A stretch of 64,000 bases of DNA, from assembly GCF_003947415.1 (NCBI RefSeq), contig NZ_QHKL01000006.1, positions 62,001 through 126,000 on the forward strand, written 5' to 3'. Under the pieces are notes generated by a model. The model saw only the letters and a program-made list of their open reading frames with translations, was not told the DNA's origin and made no database searches. This document shows positions 43,681 to 51,895 of the stretch, in pieces. The translations under genes and the position numbers were made by a program. Origin of the DNA: Amycolatopsis sp. WAC 01376 (GTDB lineage Bacteria; Actinomycetota; Actinomycetes; Mycobacteriales; Pseudonocardiaceae). Position 1 is the stretch's first letter. The number at the start of each line of letters is the position of its first letter.

Positions 43681-45045
43681 GTGTGGGGGAGCGGTGTGGT
43701 CGACGCGTCGGGCGTCGTCAGTTCGATTCTGTCGAATTACCGGCGGCTCGTGGTCGAGTACCAGCGGCGGGTCACCGGTGATCCCGCCGCGCTGAACGCG
43801 GCGAGCCAGCGGTGCGGCGAGCGGGCGTCGACGGTTTCAGGTCGCGCGGAGGAGATCGGCAAGGCGGCCAAGGCGCTCAACGCGTCCTGGGAAGGCGACG
43901 CGTACGTCGCATTCTCCACCTCCGCCGCGAAACTGAGCCAAGAACTCGGCGAGCTCGGCACGAAACTGGGCGACCAGTCGAACCGGCTACGGGGAGGCGC
44001 GCAGGCCCTGCAGGGCGCGAAGTCCTGTGTGGACTCGATCCTCGCCCAGTTCGACCAGTACGCCGCGCAGCTCACCAGTCAGGCGCGGACGGCGAACGCG
44101 AACGCGGTCAACGCTTTCATCTCCGCCGCCCGGCAGCTCGGCGAACGCGCCGCGCAGGCGGCACAGGAGATCGCGGACGAACTGAGCGAGGAACTCGCGC
44201 GGCTGTTCCCGCCGGAGGGCACCGGCCGGATCGAGCACGAACTGGGCAAATGGGGCCGCGGACCGTTGTACTGGCTCAACGGAGAAGCGCTCGACGGCCG
44301 CAGGCGGCCGCGCTCGCATCCGTCGTGGTTCGGCAATTCCGGCTGGAAGAAGCTCACCTGGGACGGTCTCGAAGGCACGCGCGCCCCGCGTGCGGGTGAC
44401 ACGCCGTTCGGCAGGCCGAAGCCGGAAGGCCTGCGTGACAAGGCCTGGAACAGCACCGAGATCACCTACGCGAAATGGAAGCAGGAACAAGACGGCTTCA
44501 CCCCGGGCTGGGACGCCAAGGTCTCCTCGCAGGGCTGGGACCTCAAGGCGTCCGGGCACGCCGAATTGGCCGCGTTCAAGGAAGAACTCGAACGCAAGGG
44601 CGAATGGGGCGTCGCTTCGGGCAGCGCCAAGGGGACCGCGTTCGTCGGCGGTGAGGTGAACGGCTCGCTCCAGGCGGGCGCGCACGGTGTCGGCGTGCAC
44701 GCCAACGCCTTCGTCGGCGGCAAGATCGAAGGCGAACTCGCGGCCGACGTGGCCGGGGTGGGCGTCGGCGCGAGCGGAACCCTCCAATATGGACTCGGCG
44801 CGCAGCTCGACGGCCAGGCCGTTTACGACGCGGGACACATCAAGGTCGACTTCAAGGCCGGTGTCGCGCTCGGCCTCGGCGCCGGGATCGGCGCGAAGAT
44901 CGACATCGACCTGCCGAAGATCGCGGACACCGTCGGCGAGTACGGCGGCGCGGCCGTCGACGCGGTGAGCGGCGCGGCGGGCGAGGCGGCGGACGCCGTC
45001 GGCGAGGCATGGGACGACGCGATCACCTACGTGGGCACGTGGTGA
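43681..45045 (+). CDS. ESX-type protein with WEG helical domain and repetitive beta-rich C-terminus
   Basis: 454 residues. The N-terminal ~180 residues are a helical hairpin with WEG (LNASWEGDAYVAFS), as in WXG100 proteins, then an amphipathic coiled coil. After a basic linker with several tryptophans, residues about 310-425 form a repeating Gly/Val/Ala pattern of alternating residues, such as HGVGVHANAFVGGKIEGEL and GVGVGASGTLQYGLGAQLDG, reminiscent of amphipathic beta-strands. It could be a toxin or pore-like effector; no known toxin domain was identified. GTG 43681. Its stop overlaps the next gene start (GTGA). Confidence 0.75.
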   Translation: MWGSGVVDASGVVSSILSNYRRLVVEYQRRVTGDPAALNAASQRCGERASTVSGRAEEIGKAAKALNASWEGDAYVAFSTSAAKLSQELGELGTKLGDQSNRLRGGAQALQGAKSCVDSILAQFDQYAAQLTSQARTANANAVNAFISAARQLGERAAQAAQEIADELSEELARLFPPEGTGRIEHELGKWGRGPLYWLNGEALDGRRRPRSHPSWFGNSGWKKLTWDGLEGTRAPRAGDTPFGRPKPEGLRDKAWNSTEITYAKWKQEQDGFTPGWDAKVSSQGWDLKASGHAELAAFKEELERKGEWGVASGSAKGTAFVGGEVNGSLQAGAHGVGVHANAFVGGKIEGELAADVAGVGVGASGTLQYGLGAQLDGQAVYDAGHIKVDFKAGVALGLGAGIGAKIDIDLPKIADTVGEYGGAAVDAVSGAAGEAADAVGEAWDDAITYVGTW

Positions 45046-45560
45046 GCGGGATGAGCACGGAGGACCGGGTCTCCCTCCCGCTGGGCTTCGACATCCCCGA
45101 GGGCTGGGTGCCCGTCGAGCCGTCGTCCGTCGGCGCCGACGGCGCGGTCTTCGTGGCGGTGCACTCCGCGCCGGACGGCGAGTTCACCCCCAACATCACC
45201 CTGAGCGTCGGGCAACGGCCGGACCGGGCGCGGATCACCGACATCGCCGACGAGGCCGTCGAACGCCTCGGCCGGTCGATGGCTGCCCTCGAACTGGTGC
45301 GGCGCAAGGAGATCGGCACTCCGGTCGCGCCGGGGGTGACGCAGGTGCTGCGCATCCGCACCGGCGAAGGACAGGATCTCGTACAGACGCAGGTGCAGCT
45401 GACCGTGCCGGGGGCGAGCCCGGCCGACCGGCTGATCCTCCAGATCGCCTGCACCGCGACACCCGAGGCGGCCCGTGGCCTCGGCGACGACTTCCGGCGG
45501 TTCGTGGGCAGCGTCCACGTCCGGCGGGATGCCACCGCAGATGAAGGAGAAGACTCGTGA
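45042..45560 (+). CDS. LpqN/PsbP-fold-like protein
   Basis: About 172 residues without a signal peptide. The pattern (LGFDIPEGWVPVEPSSVG...FVAVHSAPDGEFTPNITLSVGQRPD...DEAVERL, then LRIRTGEGQDLVQTQVQLTVPGASPADRLILQIACTATPEAARGLGDDFRRFVGSV) resembles the LpqN/PsbP/Mog1 beta-sandwich fold often encoded in ESX and envelope loci. A scaffold or chaperone for secretion is plausible. GTG 45042 overlaps the previous stop; ATG 45051 is an alternative start. Its own stop overlaps the YbaB-like gene. Confidence 0.7.
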   Translation: MSGMSTEDRVSLPLGFDIPEGWVPVEPSSVGADGAVFVAVHSAPDGEFTPNITLSVGQRPDRARITDIADEAVERLGRSMAALELVRRKEIGTPVAPGVTQVLRIRTGEGQDLVQTQVQLTVPGASPADRLILQIACTATPEAARGLGDDFRRFVGSVHVRRDATADEGEDS

Positions 45561-45886
45561 CCACCGACCCCTACGCCATGCCGGACATGGACGAGCTGCT
45601 GGACCAGGTCCGTAAGCAGACCGAAGAGGTGCAGCGCATCCAGCGTTCGGTCGAGGCGATGGAGGTCAAGGCGCACTCGCGGCAGAACGAAGTCACTGTC
45701 GTGCTGCGCGGAGACGGCCGCTTCACCTCGATCGACATCGACCCGCGCGCACTGCGTCAGTACGACGCGCGCAACATCTCGGAGATCGTGCTGGAGGCGG
45801 TCAACAACGGGCTCCAGAAGCTGGCCGAGGCCAGCAACGCCAAATTCGCGCCCGTCATCGAGTCCGCCAAGTCGATCGAAGCATGA
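45557..45886 (+). CDS. YbaB/EbfC-family-like small protein (EspL type)
   Basis: 109 residues with the YbaB layout: N-terminal helix (MDELLDQVRKQTEEVQRIQRSVEAMEVKAHS), strands (NEVTVVLRGDGRFTSIDIDPRALR) and a C-terminal helix (ISEIVLEAVNNGLQKLAEASNAKF). Inside ESX loci such proteins (EspL-like) are thought to act as dimeric chaperones for secretion substrates instead of as nucleoid proteins. GTG 45557 and the stop each overlap their neighbours by 4 bases, so this gene lies inside a translationally coupled chain with eccD. Confidence 0.83.
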   Translation: MTTDPYAMPDMDELLDQVRKQTEEVQRIQRSVEAMEVKAHSRQNEVTVVLRGDGRFTSIDIDPRALRQYDARNISEIVLEAVNNGLQKLAEASNAKFAPVIESAKSIEA

Positions 45887-47259
45887 CGGCCGCGATCGCG
45901 GGCTCCACCCGGCGCGTCACGGTGGTGACACCGCGGGCGCGTGTCGACGTGGCGCTGCCGCAGCAGAGCACGTTCGCCGAACTCGTCCCGCAGCTCGTGC
46001 GGCTCGCGGGTGCTTCGGGGCAGGCGTCGGCCGAGCATCCCGGCTGGGTGCTGTCCCGGCTCGGCGGCGCTCCGCTCGCGCTCGGGCTCACGGTCGCCGC
46101 GGCGCAGGTGCGCGACGGCGAAGTCCTCCATCTGACCCCGCGGGAACGCCCGCGGGGTCCGCTGCTGTTCGACGACGTCGTCGATTCGATCGCGAGCGTC
46201 GCCGAGTCGGGCACCGGGCGGTGGGGACCGTCGGTGGCGCGCAAGGCGGGCATCGTCGCGTCCGTGGTCCTGCTGCTCGCCGGTGGACTGCTGGTGCAGG
46301 CGGCGGCGTCCGGGAGTGTGCTGGCGCCGATCGGCACCGGACTTCTCGCGCTGGTACTGGTGCTGGGCGGCGGCGCGCTGAGCCGCGCGTACGGCGACGC
46401 GGAGGCAGGCGCGGCCGGCGCGCTCGCCGGGGTCGGCGCGGCACTGCTGGCCGGGATGTCGATCCTGCCGCCGCATCCGCTGTTCTCGCTGTCGGCAGGA
46501 CCGCTGGCCGCCGGGCTCGCGGTGGTGACCGTCTACGGCGTGATCGCGGCCGTTTCGGTGGCGGACCGGCTGCCGTGGTTCGTCGCGGTGACGGTGTCGG
46601 CCGGGCTCGGCGCGATCACCACCGCCATCGTCCTGCTGGCCGACGTCCGCCCGGTTTCGGCGGCCGCCGTGGTCGCCGTCGTGGCGACGGCGCTGGCCGC
46701 GGTCGCGCCGATGATGGCGCTGCGGCTCGGCAGGCTCCCGTTGCCCAGGGTGCCCGACGACATGGACGCGTTCCGTGCCGACGAGGACCCCTCGCTCGGC
46801 GAGGACATGGTCGGCGGGACGACTTACGCGCAGGCGTTGCTGACCGGGCTGCTCGTCGCGCTCGGACTCGTCGTGGTCTCGGCTTCGGTGGTCCTGTCGT
46901 CTTCCGGCGGGGCTTGGGAAGCGGGCTTGTGCGCGCTGCTGGGTCTGGCGCTGATGCTGCGCTCGCGCGCCTTCGCGGGCCGCTCGCAGCGGGTCGTGCT
47001 CATCGGTTTCGGCGCGGCGGCCTTGGCGGCGGCCGGTTTCTGGCTCGCCGCGAGCGGGCCGCGTTCGTTCGTCTTCGCCGCGGGCTGTGCCGTCGTCGTC
47101 GCGGCGGGCGTCTGTCTCACCTACGCGACGCGTGTCGCGAAGGGACGTCGTTCTCCGTACTGGGCAAGGACTCTCGACATCGTGGAGTTCCTGGTGCTGC
47201 TCTCGCTGATCCCGTTCGTCGGCATGATCGCGGGCGTCTACGAAGCCGTACGCGGCTGA
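45883..47259 (+). CDS. eccD: Type VII secretion membrane protein EccD
   Basis: 458 residues: a ubiquitin-like N-terminal domain of ~95 residues (RRVTVVTPRARVDVALPQQSTFAELVPQLV...EVLHLTP) followed by about eleven membrane helices. EccD forms the large dimeric membrane ring of each ESX protomer and contacts EccC through its ubiquitin-like domain. Size matches the family. The start overlaps the YbaB-like stop by 4 bases (ATGA). It converges with eccE across a hairpin at 47277. Confidence 0.93.
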   Translation: MTAAIAGSTRRVTVVTPRARVDVALPQQSTFAELVPQLVRLAGASGQASAEHPGWVLSRLGGAPLALGLTVAAAQVRDGEVLHLTPRERPRGPLLFDDVVDSIASVAESGTGRWGPSVARKAGIVASVVLLLAGGLLVQAAASGSVLAPIGTGLLALVLVLGGGALSRAYGDAEAGAAGALAGVGAALLAGMSILPPHPLFSLSAGPLAAGLAVVTVYGVIAAVSVADRLPWFVAVTVSAGLGAITTAIVLLADVRPVSAAAVVAVVATALAAVAPMMALRLGRLPLPRVPDDMDAFRADEDPSLGEDMVGGTTYAQALLTGLLVALGLVVVSASVVLSSSGGAWEAGLCALLGLALMLRSRAFAGRSQRVVLIGFGAAALAAAGFWLAASGPRSFVFAAGCAVVVAAGVCLTYATRVAKGRRSPYWARTLDIVEFLVLLSLIPFVGMIAGVYEAVRG

Positions 47260-47276
47260 CGCTCATCACGCGTTAC

Positions 47277-47330
47277 GTCCGTGGAGGACTCCTTCCCTAC
47301 CCTCAGAGAAGAAAGGAGTCCTCCACGGAC
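47277..47330. terminator. Hairpin between eccD and eccE
   Basis: 20-bp arms matching at 19 positions (GTCCGTGGAGGACTCCTT / complement) with a 14-base loop, 18 bases after eccD and 8 before the eccE stop. Bidirectional terminator in a convergent junction. Confidence 0.75.
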
Positions 47331-47337
47331 CGTCCCC

Positions 47338-48411
47338 TCAGTTCTCCAGCGCCAGCGGCAGGGTCCGCCGGACCGCCGCCGCGTGCCGTCCGTGCAGCGG
47401 GATCACCGCGACCCCGCTCGGCCGCACGGTCTCCGCCCCAGGCCGCCCGCCGACCCGGATGGTCACTTCGGACTTCTCCCGTCCGCCAGGCGTCCGGTGC
47501 AGCGTGTACGAAGTCGCGGTGAACGCAGATCCGGGGACGTGAAGATCCAGCGTCCGCGCGAGATCCCGTTCGGACCGTGGCCGGTAGCAGACCTGCGACG
47601 CGCCGCCCCAGTCCCAGGAGCGCCAGCCGTTCACCGGCGCGCCCTGGCCGTGCCCGAGCGCGACGCGCAGTTCTTCCGCCACTTCACCGGCTTCGAGCAC
47701 GGTGCTCTCGAATCCGGCCTCGGCCAGCGTGCCCATCAGTCTCAGCGCCGCGCAGGCGGTGCTCCGCAGTGCGCCGAGTTCCCCGCCGCCGCGGGCGAGC
47801 GCCGCGATCGGCGCGTTCTCGGGCCGGTACCGGACGGTGAGCCAGCGGACGCGGAGCACGGACTGTCCATTGGGGACGGTCCAGGTCAGCAGTTGCGCGC
47901 TGGACAAAGGGATCCCGGTGCCCGCGAAGGCCTCGCGCAGAATGGCGACGAGGGTGTCCGGCCCGGGTGCCATGGCGCCGGGGGTGAGCCGCACGATGGC
48001 GCTCCAGCCGTCGCTGACCTCGGCGACACCGAAGCGGTTGCCCGCGCGGTCGACGTGCTGGCGTACCCGGGCGGGACCGGCGAGCCGGTGCAGCGGATCG
48101 GGGACCTTGTTCTTGTCGCGGCGTTTCAGCCGGTAACCGGCCCAGGTGAGCAGCCAGCCCGCGAGGTGACGGCCGGCGAAGCGGACCGACGTCGTCAGCA
48201 CGAGGACGCCGGCGACGGCGGTGATGCTGATCTGCGCGGCGAGGGGGATCCCGTCCACGGTGAAGGCCAGGAGGATCGCGATCCCGGCGATCTCCCAGAG
48301 CGCCGCCTGCAGCGGGCGGATCGGCAGCAGCCAGGGCAGCGGCGCCGCGCCCGCGACACCGCGCGCTGGAGCCCGGTCCTGGACCGGGCGGGCCGGGGCT
48401 TCAACCGACAA
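47338..48411 (-). CDS. eccE: Type VII secretion protein EccE
   Basis: 357 residues: two N-terminal membrane helices (LWEIAGIAILLAFTVDG and ISITAVAGVLVLTTSVRF) and a soluble domain with WSAIVRLTPGAMAPG and the C-terminal repeats characteristic of EccE. EccE stabilises the periphery of the ESX complex. TTG 48411 has a strong GGAGGAGGGG site; the longer frame upstream crosses the divergent promoter. It is oriented opposite to eccD and divergent from eccB, with 146 bases between the starts. Confidence 0.85.
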   Translation of the reverse strand: MSVEAPARPVQDRAPARGVAGAAPLPWLLPIRPLQAALWEIAGIAILLAFTVDGIPLAAQISITAVAGVLVLTTSVRFAGRHLAGWLLTWAGYRLKRRDKNKVPDPLHRLAGPARVRQHVDRAGNRFGVAEVSDGWSAIVRLTPGAMAPGPDTLVAILREAFAGTGIPLSSAQLLTWTVPNGQSVLRVRWLTVRYRPENAPIAALARGGGELGALRSTACAALRLMGTLAEAGFESTVLEAGEVAEELRVALGHGQGAPVNGWRSWDWGGASQVCYRPRSERDLARTLDLHVPGSAFTATSYTLHRTPGGREKSEVTIRVGGRPGAETVRPSGVAVIPLHGRHAAAVRRTLPLALEN

Positions 48412-48557
48412 GGAATTCCCCTCCTCCGTGCACGCGCCCGACGGTAGCCGCGCCCCGCGCGGGGGAGGGGCGTAAAAAATACCCTCACCGCGAACCGGGC
48501 CCAGACCTAACGTGAGCACCCTCGAACGGGTGGGCACGAACGGCGGGGGACGGGAGC

Positions 48558-49979
48558 GTGTGGACGCAGCGGGACCAGATCCAGGCCTACCAATTCCTCC
48601 GCAGGAGACTGGTTTCGGCACTGGTCTCGGCTGACGCCAACCATCCGGTCGCCCCGAGCCGCAGGCTGGTCATCGGAACCTTGTGCGGCCTCGGCGTCGC
48701 ACTGCTGGTCACCGCGGTGTTCGGCGTGATCGGCCTGCTGAACCCTTCCGGCGGCAAGGATTGGCTGGCGGGCGGCAAGGTGATCGTCGAGGAGGGCACC
48801 GGCGCGCGCTACATCCTCGGCCAGGACGGCGCGCTGCACCCGGTGCTCAATTACGCCTCCGCGCGGTTGATGGCGGGCGGCAACGGCGAGGCCACCGTGA
48901 CCGTCCCTTCCGACAAGCTCGCGAAGGCGCCGCGCGGTTCGCAGATCGGCATTCCCGGCGCGCCCGATTCGCTGCCCGCGGCGGCCGCGCTGGTGAACAC
49001 CCCGTGGACGAGCTGCACGCGGACCACCCAGGACGCGCCCGCGTCGGCCGAACCGGAGACGACGGTGCTCCTCGGCGCACCCGCCGCCGGGGTCGACCTG
49101 CCGAGGGACCAGGCCGTCGTGGTCCGCGTCCCCGAGGGAGAGCGCTATCTCGTGACGGCGGGGCGCCGCTACAAGCTCACCCCGGAAGCCGCCACGGCGT
49201 TGCAGTTCGACACCTATCCGGCGATCGCGGTGTCGTCCCGGTGGATCGGCACCGTCGCCGCCGGACGCGATCTGGCCTACCGCGCGGTCGAAGACGCCGG
49301 ACGGCCCGGCCCGAAGGTCGGCGGCACCGCGACGAAGGTCGGTTCGGTGCTCGGCGTCGTCGACGCGATGGCGACACCGGGCAACGCGACGTCGTACTAC
49401 CTCGTCCACGCCGAAGGGCTCGAACCGATCGGCCAGACCGAGGCGAGCCTGCTGATCAACACGCCGCAGAACGCGGACGCCTACACCGGTGTCCCGGCGC
49501 CCGTCGCGGTGCGCGCGGCCGACGTCGCCGCGGTGCCGAAGGTCGGCACCGCGAGGGCGGGCGGGGCCGATCCCGCGGAGTATCCGGACCGGATCCCGCG
49601 AAAAGCACCCGTTACCGGACAGTCCGTGACGTTATGCGCGCAGGGTTCTCGAATCGTTATCTCCGCACAGGTCCCGTTGCCGCAAGGTGCGAAGGCGATC
49701 CCGGTGACGGCGCGGACGGACGCGTTGGTCGCCGACGCGGTTTTCGTGCCTCCGTCGGGAGGCGCGGTGGTGGCGGAATCCGGTTCCGGCACGGTTTACG
49801 TCGTGACCGACACGGGCTTGAAGTACCCGGTGGCGAGCAGTGAGGCACTCGCTTCCCTCGGATACGGCCAAGCCGAACGGCAACCGGTTCCGAATGGATT
49901 ACTGGCGCTGGTGCCACGCGGACCCGCGCTGGATCCGGCGCAGGCGGGCCGTGCGGTGTCCGCGGGTGGGACGGGGTGA
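48558..49979 (+). CDS. eccB: Type VII secretion protein EccB
   Basis: 473 residues with one N-terminal membrane helix (LVIGTLCGLGVALLVTAVFGVIGLL, about residues 35-59) and a large extracytoplasmic part containing the EccB repeat motifs (GARYILGQDGALHPVLNYASARL; GTVYVVTDTGLKYPVASSEAL). The N-terminus TQRDQIQAYQFLRRRLVSALV before the helix is typical. EccB forms the outer lumen of the ESX complex. GTG 48558 has a GGGGACGGGAG site. Its stop overlaps the first response regulator by 4 bases (GTGA). Confidence 0.94.
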   Translation: MWTQRDQIQAYQFLRRRLVSALVSADANHPVAPSRRLVIGTLCGLGVALLVTAVFGVIGLLNPSGGKDWLAGGKVIVEEGTGARYILGQDGALHPVLNYASARLMAGGNGEATVTVPSDKLAKAPRGSQIGIPGAPDSLPAAAALVNTPWTSCTRTTQDAPASAEPETTVLLGAPAAGVDLPRDQAVVVRVPEGERYLVTAGRRYKLTPEAATALQFDTYPAIAVSSRWIGTVAAGRDLAYRAVEDAGRPGPKVGGTATKVGSVLGVVDAMATPGNATSYYLVHAEGLEPIGQTEASLLINTPQNADAYTGVPAPVAVRAADVAAVPKVGTARAGGADPAEYPDRIPRKAPVTGQSVTLCAQGSRIVISAQVPLPQGAKAIPVTARTDALVADAVFVPPSGGAVVAESGSGTVYVVTDTGLKYPVASSEALASLGYGQAERQPVPNGLLALVPRGPALDPAQAGRAVSAGGTG

Positions 49980-50716
49980 GCGGAAACGTGCAGATGACTG
50001 AAGACAGGCCGGAGACCGACCGGGTCGACGTCGCGGTGATCGAAGATCATCCGTTGTACCGGCACGCCGTGGTCCGGGTCCTCACCGAGGCCGAAGGGAT
50101 CGAACTGGGCGCGGTGGTCGATTCGGTCGCCAGGTTCCACGTCCATCCGCAGCCGCCCGGCAGCGTGGTGCTGCTCGACCTCGGTCTGCCGGGGATCGCC
50201 GGAGCGGCGGCCGTGCTCCAGGTGTGCGAACTGGGGCATCACGTGCTCGTGGTGTCCGCGCAGGCGGAACCCGAGCAGGTGCTCGGCGCGATCGCCGCCG
50301 GTGCCAAGGGATTCCTGTCCAAGGACGTCGACGTCGACGAGCTGCTGATCGCGATCAGGACGGTCGCGCAGGGCCGGGCCTATGTTTCCGCGGTGGTGGC
50401 CGGAATGATCATCAAGGACAACGCCGACCGTCCCGTGCCTGCTCCGGACGTCGCGCTTTCCGCGCGCGAGAAGCAGGTCCTGCGGCTCGTCGCGGCAGGC
50501 GAACGCGACGTCGACATCGCCCGCATCCTCGGTATCGGAGTCCGGACCGTTCGCGGTTATCTGGACCGGATCCGTGACAAACTCGGAGAGAGAAGGCGGG
50601 CCGGTCTGGTCCGCAAGGCCATCCAGCTCGGGCTCGCGTCTCCGCCGGAGGTGCCCGGCCCATCTCGGCCGGTCGTACCCCGCGCCGACGCGGGCGGATT
50701 CGAAGGACGCCGGTGA
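49976..50716 (+). CDS. NarL/LuxR-type response regulator 1
   Basis: 246 residues: receiver domain with acidic pair IEDH (Glu23, Asp24), phospho-acceptor Asp68 in VVLLDLGLPG and Lys in KGFLSKDV, then a GerE-type HTH (LSAREKQVLRLVAAGERDVDIARILGIGVRTVRGYL). The first ~18 residues are a polar extension, and the last ~30 are a Pro-rich tail absent from the second copy. No histidine kinase is encoded nearby. Its GTG start overlaps the eccB stop by 4 bases, so it is made with the secretion apparatus. Confidence 0.9.
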   Translation: MSGNVQMTEDRPETDRVDVAVIEDHPLYRHAVVRVLTEAEGIELGAVVDSVARFHVHPQPPGSVVLLDLGLPGIAGAAAVLQVCELGHHVLVVSAQAEPEQVLGAIAAGAKGFLSKDVDVDELLIAIRTVAQGRAYVSAVVAGMIIKDNADRPVPAPDVALSAREKQVLRLVAAGERDVDIARILGIGVRTVRGYLDRIRDKLGERRRAGLVRKAIQLGLASPPEVPGPSRPVVPRADAGGFEGRR

Positions 50717-51369
50717 ACGCAGACGAGCAGCAGCCGAAACGCATCATGCCGATCAATGTCGGGGTGATCGAAGATCATCCGCTGTACCGGGACGCCGTCG
50801 CGCGTGTCCTCACCGAAGCGCCCGACATCGAGCTGGGCGCCGTCGCCGACTCCGTCGCGCGGTTCGCCGTCCAGGAGCAGCCTCCCGGCAGCGTCGTCGT
50901 CCTCGACCTCAAGCTGCGCGGGGTCCAGGACGCCGCCGCGGTCCTCGAAGTGGGACAGATGGGGCACAAGGTGCTCGTGGTGTCCGCGCACGCCGAGCAG
51001 CCCGAGGTACTGGGCGCGATGCAGGCCGGGGCGAAGGGCTTCCTGTCCAAGGACGTCGACGGCGACGAACTCCTGCGCGCCATCCGCACCATCGCCGACG
51101 ACAACGCGTACGTGTCCCCGACGCTGGCCGGAATGATCATCCAGGACAGCGAGGACCGCCACGCCGGGCCCAAGATCGTCCTGTCCGAACGGGAAAAGCA
51201 GGTCCTGCGGCTGGTCGCGGCAGGCGAACGCGACGTCGACGTGGCGGAGATCCTGAACATCAGCGTGCGGACGGTGCGGTCCTACCTCGACCGGATCCGG
51301 GACAAGACCGGGGAACGGCGGCGGGCCGGATTCGTGCGGGTGGCGATCCGGGAAGGGCTGCTGCGGTAG
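50713..51369 (+). CDS. NarL/LuxR-type response regulator 2 (paralogue of 1)
   Basis: 218 residues, strongly similar to the preceding gene: acidic pair IEDH, phospho-acceptor Asp65 in VVVLDLKLRG, GFLSKDVDGDELL, and a GerE HTH (LSEREKQVLRLVAAGERDVDVAEILNISVRTVRSYL). The recognition-helix region differs (GIGVRTVRGYLDRIRDKLG versus NISVRTVRSYLDRIRDKTG), so the two may bind related but not identical sites or heterodimerise. GTG 50713 overlaps the first copy's stop by 4 bases. Confidence 0.9.
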   Translation: MNADEQQPKRIMPINVGVIEDHPLYRDAVARVLTEAPDIELGAVADSVARFAVQEQPPGSVVVLDLKLRGVQDAAAVLEVGQMGHKVLVVSAHAEQPEVLGAMQAGAKGFLSKDVDGDELLRAIRTIADDNAYVSPTLAGMIIQDSEDRHAGPKIVLSEREKQVLRLVAAGERDVDVAEILNISVRTVRSYLDRIRDKTGERRRAGFVRVAIREGLLR

Positions 51370-51402
51370 CCGCTTCGGGCTCGGCTCGGCTCGGTTGTGC
51401 GC

Positions 51403-51432
51403 TTATTGAAGGGTAGGGCAAACGTGTCGTGG
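51403..51432 (+). repeat. Dispersed repeat R1, left copy
   Basis: 30-bp repeat with core GGGCAAACGTGTCGTGG, inverted relative to the copy at 51686 (28 of 30 positions match). It flanks the palindromes at 51479 and 51594. Confidence 0.7.
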
Positions 51433-51478
51433 CTCGGGCCTGAGTGTGGCATCCAGTCACGCGAGCTACGCCTTGCCA

Positions 51479-51537
51479 AAGTACATGAAGGCCCCCTTCC
51501 TTGCGCTAGACGCAAGGAAGGGGGCCTTCATGTACTT
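51479..51537. terminator. 27-bp-arm hairpin after response regulator 2
   Basis: Perfect arms 51479-51505 and 51511-51537 with a 5-base loop (CTAGA). GTGAAGGCC-type family with outer AAGTACATGAAGG. Convergent gap with the SMP-30 gene; the stretch 51370-51895 holds no gene, only this and the repeats that follow. Confidence 0.8.
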
Positions 51538-51593
51538 CACGACCAACCGCCGAGGCCACAGCCGCCCCACCGTCACCAGGGATCACATCTGAC

Positions 51594-51648
51594 GGTAGCG
51601 AAAGCCTCCTTCACTACCCTCAGAGTAGGCAAGGAGGCCCTCACTACC
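51594..51648. repeat. Imperfect palindrome
   Basis: Long arms GGTAGCGAAAGCCTCCTT and complement with several mismatches; a decayed palindrome of the same cluster. Confidence 0.55.
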
Positions 51649-51685
51649 AGGAGAACGCGTACGCAGCAGCGACACCGGCCCCGCA

Positions 51686-51715
51686 CCACGACACGTTTGC
51701 CCTTCCCCTCAATAA
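51686..51715 (-). repeat. Dispersed repeat R1, right (inverted) copy
   Basis: Reverse complement of the 51403 repeat at 28 of 30 positions. Together they bound a 313-bp segment holding two palindromes. Confidence 0.7.
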
Positions 51716-51738
51716 CCCGTCAGTCGGGGCTGAAAGAC

Positions 51739-51793
51739 TGCAATGAAGGGGCCTTTCATAGCAAAATTTGCTATGAAAGGCCCCTTCATTGCA
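51739..51793. repeat. 55-nt perfect loopless palindrome (TGCAATGAA family)
   Basis: 27-bp perfect arms around one central base. Outer TGCAATGAA and inner GCAAA are the same as at 1633, while the middle of both arms differs in a matched way. Probable two-way terminator with 51479. Confidence 0.85.
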
Positions 51794-51895
51794 CGCTTCC
51801 CAAGCCTGGTGCGGGGCCCCGGCCGGGGAGTACGTGAAGGACGCCTTCACCGCATGGGAAGCGGCGAAGGTCCCTTTCGCGTCGCCGTCACCGCG

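Noticed and set aside
45557-45886. YbaB-like protein as a nucleoid-associated DNA-binding protein
   Set aside because: It is not next to dnaX/recR and sits in a coupled ESX chain, so an ESX chaperone role is more likely.
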